Positions 48,334-57,600 of a stretch of 64,000 nt of DNA are shown here, piece by piece; the stretch's first letter is position 1, and each line of letters opens with the position of its first letter. The position numbers and the translations under genes are program-made. The notes under the pieces are model-generated. The model saw nothing but the letters and a program-made list of their open reading frames with translations. It made no database searches and was not told the DNA's origin. Source of the DNA: Bacillota bacterium (GTDB lineage Bacteria > Bacillota > Clostridia > Oscillospirales > Ruminococcaceae); assembly GCA_023433405.1 (NCBI GenBank), contig JAEZCT010000012.1:1-64000 (forward strand). The letters run 5' to 3'.

Positions 48334-49953
48334 ATGAAAGAGCTTTACGATGTCATAATAATCGGTTCGGGCAGCGCTGGCATGACAGCGGGCATCTATG
48401 CCGGCAGGGCAAAGCTCAAAACCCTTATAATCGACCGCGACCGCGCGGGGGGTCAGATCAAGATCACCTCCGAGGTTGAGAATTACCCGGGTATTCTGCA
48501 TATCTCGGGGGAGGCGCTTGGGCAGACCATGCGCAAACAGGCCGAAAAGTTCGGCGCGCATTTTGTACAAACAGTTGTAGAATCGGTTGATTTTACCCAG
48601 AGCATTAAAAAAATCCATACGGTGGACGGAGAGTACGAGGCGCTGGCGGTAATTATCGCCACCGGTGCCGAGCCAAGAAAGCTGGGCTTTACGGGGGAGG
48701 ATACGTTTCGGGGGCGGGGTATAGGTTACTGCGCCACCTGCGACGGCGAGTTCTTTACCGGTATGGAGGTTTTCGTGGTGGGGGCTGGCTTTGCGGCGGC
48801 GGAGGAGGCGATTTTCCTTACCCGCTATGCCCGCAAGGTGACGGTTATTGCCCGCGAGCCGGAGTTCACCTGCTCGAAAACCATTGCCGATAAGGTGCTG
48901 GCACACCCGAAGATTGAGGTGATGTTCCACACCGAGATTCTGGAGGCAGGCGGTGATACGGTACTGCGGTTTGCCCGGTTTGTCAACAATCAAACCGGCA
49001 AAGAATGGCGGTATAAGCCGACAGGAGGCGACACCACCTTTGGCGTGTTCGTCTTTGTGGGGTACATTCCCCAAAGCGCCGAATATACCGGTCAGGTGCG
49101 GCTGGATGAAAGGGGATATATCCCCACCGATGAAAATATGCGAACCAACATCAACGGTGTCTATGCGGCGGGGGATATCAGACCCAAGGAGCTTCGTCAG
49201 CTGGTCACCGCCGTGGCGGACGGTGCGGTTGCGGCGACCAACGCCGAACGGTATGTGGAACACCTAAGAAAACAGCTTGGTCTTTCTCACGAGGAGTCTG
49301 CCGGAGAAGCGCCCTTAGGGACAGCCTTTTTTGATGAGGAGCTGAGCAGGCAGCTAAAGCCGGTGCTGGACCGCTTCCAGAACACCGTGGGGCTGACGGC
49401 AATTCTGGATGAGAGTGAGCTCAGCGCGGAAATAAGGGGCTTTTTGTCCGAGTTTGCGACCTTGACCGATAAGGTAAAGGTCAAGCTACTAAGACAGGGG
49501 GAGGATGCGGCGACAGAACAGGAAATAAACGCAGGCATTCTACCGACCGTCGCGCTCATGGGGAAAGCTGGAGAATACACCGGAATCCAGTTCCATGGGG
49601 TGCCGGGTGGTCATGAGATTAACTCCTTTATCCTTGCGCTGTATAACGCGGCAGGGCCGGGTCAGGCCATCGGCGACGACACGCTGGAGAAGATTTCTGC
49701 TGTTGACAGGAAGGTGAACCTGAAGGTTGGCGTGTCGCTCTCCTGCACGCTCTGCCCCGATGTGGTCGCCCTTACCCAGCTCATGGCGCTTAAAAACCCG
49801 CTGGTAGAGGCAGAGATGATAGACGTGGCCCGTTACCCGGAGTTTAAAAACCGGTATTCGATTATGAGCGTTCCCGCAATTATAGTCAACGATAGTCAGC
49901 TCATCTTTGGCAAAAAAAGTCTCGAAGAGCTGGTTGCGCTGGCAAAGGGCTAG
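48334..49953 (+). CDS. AhpF-type flavoprotein disulfide reductase: TrxR core with C-terminal glutaredoxin-like domain
   Basis: A 539-residue FAD/NAD(P)H-dependent reductase. Residues 1-310 are a thioredoxin-reductase core: IIIGSGSAGMTAGIYAGRA, the redox-active C133-A-T-C136 (YCATCDGEFF), a VVGAGFAAAEEA nucleotide-binding motif and VYAAGDIRPKELRQL. Residues about 340-539 are a two-thioredoxin-fold module with C471-T-L-C474 (SLSCTLCPDVV) resembling the AhpF N-terminal domain, here moved to the C-terminus. It is the likely electron donor to AhpC. The domain order is reversed relative to classical AhpF. ATG at 48334 is close behind ahpC. Confidence 0.88.
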   Translation: MKELYDVIIIGSGSAGMTAGIYAGRAKLKTLIIDRDRAGGQIKITSEVENYPGILHISGEALGQTMRKQAEKFGAHFVQTVVESVDFTQSIKKIHTVDGEYEALAVIIATGAEPRKLGFTGEDTFRGRGIGYCATCDGEFFTGMEVFVVGAGFAAAEEAIFLTRYARKVTVIAREPEFTCSKTIADKVLAHPKIEVMFHTEILEAGGDTVLRFARFVNNQTGKEWRYKPTGGDTTFGVFVFVGYIPQSAEYTGQVRLDERGYIPTDENMRTNINGVYAAGDIRPKELRQLVTAVADGAVAATNAERYVEHLRKQLGLSHEESAGEAPLGTAFFDEELSRQLKPVLDRFQNTVGLTAILDESELSAEIRGFLSEFATLTDKVKVKLLRQGEDAATEQEINAGILPTVALMGKAGEYTGIQFHGVPGGHEINSFILALYNAAGPGQAIGDDTLEKISAVDRKVNLKVGVSLSCTLCPDVVALTQLMALKNPLVEAEMIDVARYPEFKNRYSIMSVPAIIVNDSQLIFGKKSLEELVALAKG

Positions 49954-50131
49954 AGCAGTCGGAATACTCTCCGCTACCCGCCCCCCCCCTCGAATTAAAA
50001 ACGAGAATAGTACAGATAAAAAACCGCACAGCAGCGAAAATAACGTTTGGGTTTTTTGCACCAATATCCGATAAAAAATGCGTCAGAAGCAGTGAGTGCT
50101 TTTGACGCATTTTTTGTATCCCTTTTATTTT
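49954..50131. other. Intergenic region after the AhpF-like gene
   Basis: No gene. A run of nine Cs at 49981-49989 and the terminator at 50073-50115 are the visible features. Confidence 0.4.
50073..50115. terminator. Bidirectional terminator of the ahpC operon
   Basis: AAAAAATGCGTCA (50073-50085) pairs with TGACGCATTTTTT (50103-50115); A/T ends give T runs on both strands. Confidence 0.8.
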
Positions 50132-50293
50132 AGAACCTGTTCTCATAGCTTGCAATACCATTTAGACGGCAATTTTTCCGCCATACTGCGTTGAAAATGC
50201 TCGGAATACGTCAAGTATTCCTGCGCTTTTCGCCTTGTCTGGCTAAAAAATTTCTCGTCTCTATGGTATTTCACACTTATGAGAACAGGTTCT
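50132..50293. repeat. 162-bp element with terminal inverted repeats (second MITE type)
   Basis: AGAACCTGTTCTCATA (50132-50147) pairs exactly with TATGAGAACAGGTTCT (50278-50293); inside the ends, AATACCAT pairs with ATGGTATT. The interior has GGAATACGTCAAGTATTCC, a short palindrome. No coding sequence. It looks like a non-autonomous element of a different family from the ~105-bp repeats and directly abuts copy 6 of those. Confidence 0.8.
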
Positions 50294-50397
50294 TATACTA
50301 TTGTCCGATTTAAAAGAGTATAAAAATCAAGTGAAAAGCTTTAATTTATGAGTTTTCACGCGGATTTTTATCGACTCTTTTTGAGGGGATTAGTATT
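50294..50397. repeat. MITE-like palindromic repeat, copy 6, at the end of mutY
   Basis: TATACTATTGTCCG at the left and GAGGGGATTAGTATTA at the right. Its right end overlaps the mutY stop codon on the minus strand. Confidence 0.9.
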
Positions 50398-51448
50398 AGT
50401 TCCAGATAAAGCTCGTATAAGCCGAGAACGCGGTGGGTAGGGCATACGTTTCGGCAAGCTCACTGGCACTCACCCAGGTATAATCCCCGCCGGCTGCGCC
50501 CGCTGAGATATTGGCGAGATAGCCTGTCATATGCCACTCAATATGGGTAAAGATATGTTTGGCAGGTCCAAGCGGGCGGAGCGACTCACAAGCAACCCCC
50601 TGTGCCGCCAGTACGGCGGCGGTCTCCTCCGGAGAAAGGGAACCCTCCAGGTTGGGCAGCTCCCACAAACCTGCAAGCAGGCCGGTATTTGCCCGCCTAA
50701 GTAGGGCGACTTTTTCATTGCAAATGAGCACCAGCACCGTTTTATCCTCCCGCCTGCGGGCGGTCCTTGTTTTTTTTGCGGGCAGACGATGGGTAATGCC
50801 CGCAAGGTGTGCGGCACACAGGGTGCTTAACGGGCAGCAGTCGCATTTGGGTGCGCCGTTTGGCAGGCAGACCATCGCGCCAAGCTCCATAAGCGCCTGA
50901 TTAAAATCCCCCACCCGGGCTTTGGGCAGAAGCTGTTTTACAAGCTCGCCGATGCGTCTTTTCACCGCCGTGTTGGCAATATCCCCCTCGTCGGCGGTCA
51001 GGCGTGCCATCACCCGCAGCACGTTGCCGTCCACCGCCGTCTCCCGCCTTCCGAAGGCGATGGAGGCTACCGCCCCCGCCGAATACGCACCAAGCCCGGG
51101 CAAGGCCCGCAGCAGCGCCGGATCGTCGGGCAGTTCGCCGCCATGCTGCTCCATCACCACCCGCGCGGCCTTTTGCAGGTTTCTCACGCGGCTGTAGTAG
51201 CCTAGCCCTTCCCAAAGCTTGAGCAAATGCTGCTCATCCGCCTTGGCAAGGGAGGGGATATCCGGAAGAGCCTCCATGAACCGTTCAAAGTATGCAATGA
51301 CAGCCTCCACCCGCGTCTGCTGCAGCATAATCTCCGACACCCACACGCGGTAGGGTGCAGGGTCGCTCCGCCAGGGCAAAACGCGCGCATTTTGGTCATA
51401 CCAAGCCAGTAAAAGAGAGGGAACCGTTGTAAGATCAGGGGAGTGCAT
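50396..51448 (-). CDS. mutY: A/G-specific adenine DNA glycosylase MutY
   Basis: A 350-residue base-excision repair enzyme that removes adenine opposite 8-oxoguanine. The helix-hairpin-helix LPGLGAYSAGAVASIAFG and the catalytic Asp in ETAVDGNVLRV are present. The [4Fe-4S] cysteines follow as C-x7-C-x2-C-x5-C (VCLPNGAPKCDCCPLSTLC). The C-terminal Nudix-like 8-oxoG recognition domain (VALLRRANTGLLAGLWELPNLEG.. HIFTHIEWHM) completes it. ATG follows AAGGATG. The last codons are TGG-AAC and the TAA stop is contributed by the terminus of MITE copy 6, so a few C-terminal residues may have been lost without harming the fold. Confidence 0.95.
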   Translation of the reverse strand: MHSPDLTTVPSLLLAWYDQNARVLPWRSDPAPYRVWVSEIMLQQTRVEAVIAYFERFMEALPDIPSLAKADEQHLLKLWEGLGYYSRVRNLQKAARVVMEQHGGELPDDPALLRALPGLGAYSAGAVASIAFGRRETAVDGNVLRVMARLTADEGDIANTAVKRRIGELVKQLLPKARVGDFNQALMELGAMVCLPNGAPKCDCCPLSTLCAAHLAGITHRLPAKKTRTARRREDKTVLVLICNEKVALLRRANTGLLAGLWELPNLEGSLSPEETAAVLAAQGVACESLRPLGPAKHIFTHIEWHMTGYLANISAGAAGGDYTWVSASELAETYALPTAFSAYTSFIWN

Positions 51449-51690
51449 AAGTTATATCATCCTTCACGATTATTATTGATAAGAATCTATGTGTGCAGCT
51501 GCGGCATCTGCCGCTTTTCATTTCATGGGTTAGTATAACACATCGCTTAAGAAATTAAAAACCAGCAAAACGGTATTATGACTGCCGCCGGTTTAAAACG
51601 AGAATCGTAAAGCAGCCCAAGAAGGAGTGAATTTTTAAGAACCCCAGCGTCAACAATATCCATAATAATCGGTTTAAGGAGCATCATGCC

Positions 51691-54600
51691 GTGAAGACAG
51701 GAAACGCCGAGGGAAAGCTTGACCGTGTGAAACTAAAAAAGCCTGCCGCGTTGCGCAAAAAAACGGCCAAGGAGATTGCGGCGTTGTGGTCCATGTACCG
51801 GCGCGTCAGCCGCGAGCGAAGCCGCCCGGGCGCATGGCAGTGGCTGTACGATAACTATTATACCCTTCAGGCGGAAGGCAAATCGGTGCTGCGCTCCCTC
51901 AAGGAACAGGCTCCACTGCCAGAGGAGGACGACGCGCCTGTAACATTCACATTAATCAATACAAGCTTTGCGGGAGAGCGCGTAGAGCTTACCGGAGAGA
52001 ATCTGGAGGAGTTTCTCCGAACGGCGCAAGCAAATACCCCGCTGTCGGTGGCGGAGCTCTGCTTTGTGCCTACCGCGCTGCGCTGTGCCTTTTTGGGCAT
52101 TTGCGCGGCGGTGTGTGAGCGCACCGACAATGAGGCGGAGGAGCTGTTCGCCTATGGCATCCGCTCCCTTCGCGCCATTGCCGATGTGAGCTTTGAGGAG
52201 ATTCTCGTCAGCTGCAGCGCGGTAGAGCAGCTTTTGCAGCAGGACCCCTCGGGGGACTATGCCAAGATGGATGAGGAAAGCCGCAACCTGTATCGGTTTA
52301 AGCTTTCGCGTATCGCGGCGGCACAAGGCATTACCGAAACCGAGGCCGCTAAAAAAATGCTGGCCTACGCAAAAAACGGACGTACCCAGAGGGAAAGGCA
52401 TGTGGGTAACGCCATCTTTCTGCTTGACGACCTTGAAAAAAGGGCTGCCGCCAGAGGACGGGGCGCACTTGCTTTGCAAATTCTTCTGCCTGCTCTGCTG
52501 GCGGCGGCGGTTGGGGTGTTCTTAGGCAGCGTGTGGCTCGCCCTTTTACTCATCCTGCCCCTGTGGGAGATTATCCGTCCGATGATTGAGCAATTCGCGC
52601 TCAAGGGCATTCCGGTGTCTGGGGTGCCGCGCATTGCCGTCAAAAGGGACCTGCCCGAGGGGGCATACACGCTGGTGACGGTATCCATCCTACTGCCGCG
52701 CCCCGAGGAGGCCAAGCGGCTGGAGGATCATCTGGAGGAGCTGTACCTTACAAACGGCGGCAAGAATGTAGGGTTTATGCTGCTTGCCGATTTTAAAGAG
52801 GACAAAGCGGTGGATAACCCAAAGGATAAGGCGATGCTTGCCGCCGCCCAAGGGGTGATAACCCGCCTGAACGCCCGTTTTGGCGACTCGTTTTACCTCT
52901 TGGTTCGCCGCAGAAGCTACAACAAGTCCAGCAAAAGCTTTGGGGGCTGGGAGAGAAAGCGCGGAGCGATTACCCAGCTGGTGCGATATATTCAAGGGCA
53001 GAGCATTCCCGTAAAGCTGTTTTGCGGCAGGTACGACACCTTGCGCAAGACGCGGTATCTCCTTGCCCTGGATGCGGATACCGGACTGCTTCTGGGCGCG
53101 GTTGGGCAGCTTGTGGGTACGGCGCTGCATCCCCTAAACCGTGCCGAGGTATCCAAGGAGACGGGTACGGTAACGCGAGGCTACGGCATTTTTGCCCCGC
53201 GCATCTGCGTGGACCTGGATTCCGCGTACAAAACCGGCTTTACCAAGGTCATGGCGGGCTCTGGGGGCATTACCACCTATGGGGCCTCCTGCCCGAACCT
53301 CTACCAGGACCTTTTTGGCGCGGGGGTTTTTTCGGGCAAGGGTCTTATTGATGTACGGGCGTTCTTTGAGGTAATGGACCGCCGGTTTGAGGAGGGGGTC
53401 ATCCTCTCCCACGACATTCTGGAGGGGGAATACCTGCGAACCGCCTTTGTGTCGGATGTGGAGATGACCGAAACCTACCCCCGCAACGCGTCGAGCTTCT
53501 TTTCCCGGCTCCACCGCTGGGTGCGGGGGGATATTCAAAACGCGGGGTATATTCGCTCTGCCGTCACACAGGGCGGCATTCGGCAAAAGAATGTGCTGGG
53601 CATGGTCTCGCGCTTTAAGCTTATAGATAACGTAAGGCGCGCGGCGACACCGGTAATTGCCTTTGTGTGTGTGCTGGTTTCGTTCTTTTTGCCCCTGCCC
53701 GCAAGCTGCGCCCTTGCGCTGGCGGGCTTTTTTGCCATGACCGGACCATCGTTTGTGTCGGTGCTGGCGGCGGTGTTTTCCAGCCGCGGGTTTGCGCTTT
53801 CCCGGGAGTATTATTCCGATGCCCTGCCCGCCGCGATGGAAAGCCTTGCGCAGGGCTTTTACTTCTTTGTTTTTTTACCCAAGCACGCCTTTGTGGCGGT
53901 GGATGCCATTGCCCGAGCCCTGTACAGGATGTTGGTATCGCACGAGAACCTGCTGGAATGGACCACCGCCGCGGACGCGGAGCGGGGCGGGCGGCGGGCG
54001 GCGCAAAAGCTGCAGGATGTGCTGCCCTCCATTGCGTCGGGCGCGTTCTTACTGCTTTCGCATCAGAGCATTCTCCGTTTGTTTGGGGTGTTGTTTTTAC
54101 TAATGCCGTTTGTTTCGGCGCTTTCGGGCAGGGAAAATACCAAAACCCATAAAATGCCGGATACCCAGACCCGGGATATCCTGACAGCCTATGCCGCCAT
54201 GATGTGGCGGTATTACGATAAGACCTGCACCGCGAGGGAGAACTACCTGCCTCCGGATAACGTGCAGGAGGCTCCCACCTATGCAGTTGCGCATCGAACC
54301 TCCCCCACCAACATCGGACTTATGCTTTTGTGCGCTCTTGCCGCGCGGGACTTTCATTTTATCACCGGCGACGAGCTGGCTACCCGCCTTGAGCGCACGC
54401 TGGGCACCCTCCTGCGCCTTGAGCGCTACCATGGAAATTTGTACAACTGGTACGATACGCGAACACTGGCACTGCTGGAGCCTGCGTTTGCGTCGTCGGT
54501 GGATAGCGCGAATTTTCTTTGCTGTCTGGTTGCTCTGCGGGAGGGTATTAAGGAATACATCACTGATACGGGGCGGCTGGCAAGGCTGACGGCACAGCTA

Positions 54601-57600
54601 AACGAGCTGATAGACGGCGCGGATCTGTCGGTGTTTTACAATAAGCAAAAGAACCTTTTTTCGGTGGGCTACGAGTGCGATACCGGCCGTCTCAGCCGTT
54701 CCCATTACGACCTTTTAATGAGTGAGGCGCGACTCACCAGCTATTTTGCCATTGCCCGCGGGCAGGTGCCAAAAAAGCACTGGGGCGCTCTTGCCCGCAC
54801 CTTGGCGCGGCAGGGAACCTATGCGGGTCCGGTTTCGTGGGGAGGCAGCGTATTTGAATACTTTATGCCTCACCTTTTACTGCCGGTATACGAGGGCTCG
54901 CTTTTATACGAGGCGCTGCGTTTTTGCATCTTCTGCCAGCGGGTGCGGGCGCGTTCCCTTTCCGCCCCTTGGGGTGTTTCCGAAAGCGGGTTCTATGCCT
55001 TTGACAACCTGCTTAATTACCGCTACAAGGCGCACGGGGTGCAAAAGCTGGGGCTTATGCGGGGGCTTAACGCCGAGTATGTGGTTTCTCCCTATTCCAC
55101 CTTTCTTACGCTGCCCTACGACCTGTATGGGGCAATGAAAAATCTCTTGGAGCTTGAGCGCATTGGGATGTTGGGGAAATGGGGCTTTTATGAAGCCTGC
55201 GATTACACTCAGCACCGAACCGGTGACTACAAGCGCGGGATTGTGCGCAGCTATATGGCGCACCATTTGGGCATGAGTATGCTTGCCGTATGCAACGCAC
55301 TTTATGATGGAAGGATGCAAAGACGCTTTATGGCAGACCGCACGATGAAAAGCGCACAGGAGCTGTTAAAGGAGAAGATTGCCGAGGGCAGCTTAATCTT
55401 TGAGGATGTACCCGAACGGGGCGAGCCGCCCCGACACGGAAGGGAAACGCCCACAGAGGAGGCGTACGCCGATGTATCCCCGCAGAGCGCCCACGTACAG
55501 CTGCTTTCAAGCGGAGAGATGACGGCGGTGCTCAGTGATTTTGGCGCGCAGCACCTCTTTTGCGGCGGGGTGGATATTACCCGGCGCACCGCCGACCCCC
55601 TGCGTGCCCCCTGCGGCGTGTTCTTTCTCGCGAAGGCGGAGGATACCGTGGTAAGCGCCACCGCGGCGCCCATGTATGACCCCGGCGCATCCTATAGCAG
55701 CAAGTTTCAGGCTACGACCGTGGAGTATTACGGCGTAAAGGAGCCGCTTGAGGCGGGGCTGCAAATCTGTGTTAACAACGATTACCCCGCCTGCCAGTAT
55801 ATTGGCGTAATTAAAAACAACACGCCCCGCCGCACAAAGGGCAGGGCGCTTATCTACTTTGAGCCCGCCCTTGCCCGCTGGCAGGATACCGAGGCCCACC
55901 CCGCCTTTACCCGTATGTTCTTGCAGGCGGCCTACGATAAGGCGTCAAGCAGCCTTGTCTTTTCCCGCCGCACCCGCCCGCAGGAAACCGACGTAAGCGT
56001 AGCCGTGGGTTTTTTCGGTGAACAGAGCTTTGAGTATGAAACGGTAAAATCCAACGTGCTGGAGCTGCCCTACGGCATCCGATCGCTGGAAAAAGCCTTT
56101 GACCGTCCCTTTACAGGCGGCGAAGGGGTGCCCGACGCGGTATGCGCCATTCGCGTCTCCTTTGAGCTTTTAGCGGGGGAGCAAACGCAGCTTTCCTTTA
56201 TCATCGCGGTGGACGATACCGCCGAGGGGGCCATCTCCCGTGTGGTGGCGGCAAGGCGGCGGGGGCTGCTGGGCACGGCGCGGGCCGCCCGTTCCCCCTT
56301 TGCCACCACCCGCATGGAGGACCGCATCGGGTTAAGCATCCTCCCCCAGCTATTCTATCCCCGGCGGGAATGTCCCGAGAGCCTCCTTGCGGCGGAACAG
56401 AACACGCTGGGCACTCACGGGCTGTGGGGAATGGCCGTATCGGGGGATTACCCCATCGTGCTGCTGGAGGCAAAGGATGGGGAGGATGTGCGCCGCGCCG
56501 AGGGGTATATTAAGCTTATGCAAAAGCTAAGGCTTTGCAATGTGTTTTTTGACCTCATCGTCGCCTATAACCAGCCCGACCAGGGAGAGGCGCAGGTGCG
56601 AGAGGCGCTGGCGGAAACGGCGCGGGACTGCGCGGCGGAGGATTTCATCGGCGCGCGGGTGGGCATTCATCCGGTAAACCTTGCGCGGCACGACCCCAAT
56701 GTGCGCACCCTGCTGTACGCGGCGGCTAGCCATGTGGTGGAGCAATCGCTGGTGCGGGTGCCGGAGCAGAAAAGGCCGTTTGTGCCCATGGCCATCCTGC
56801 CCGTGGCGAAGGAACCTCTTCGGCTGGTGGGGGAGGATAGGATTCTTGGCGGCGCGTTTACCAAGGAGCGGTTTTATATAACCGGAACCCCCAAAGCCCC
56901 CTGGTGCCACATCCTTGCAGGCCCCGCCTTTGGCACGCTCATGTCGGATAAGGCGCTGGGCTTTACCTGGGCGGTAAACTCCCGAGAGAACAAGCTGACG
57001 CCGTGGTTTAACGACCTTGCCCTGGATAACGTGGGCGAGATGCTGCTAGTAAGAATGGGGGAGGAGTGCTTTGACCTGGTAAATGGCTCGCTGGCCTCCT
57101 TCTCCCGGCGCGACGCGCTGTACGAAGGCAGAATCAAGGGGAAGTCCGGTCAGCTTAAAACTTCCGTTTCGGTTACAATCATGACAAACGGAAGCGCAAA
57201 ATACCTTGACGTTTCACTCGAAAACACAGGCGGGGAGGCGGCGGACATCGAGCTGTGCTATTATACCGAGCCGGTGCTGGGGGTAAACCGCCGCACCGCG
57301 CGCCACATCATTCCTAAGCTTTGCGGTCAAACGCAGGGCGGAGCAAGCCTTGTGCTGAAAAACCCCTTTAACACGGCGGTAAAGGGCGTAATGGCAATGG
57401 GCTGCGATAAAACAGAGCTGCGGTACTGCTGTGACAGGGCGGCCTTTCTGTCCGGCCAATTTAGCGCCGACCGCCTCACGCCCTCGGATGACCCCTGCGG
57501 TGCGGTAATCCACCCCTTTAAGCTGCCGGCAAGCGGCAGGTATACCACCCGTTTTATCCTTAGCTACGGCTATGATACCGACACCTGCCTGCGCGCCGCA

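Noticed and set aside
49981..49989. Run of nine Cs as a phase-variable tract
   Set aside because: It lies after the stop codon of the AhpF-like gene and before a terminator, with no gene or promoter it could switch.
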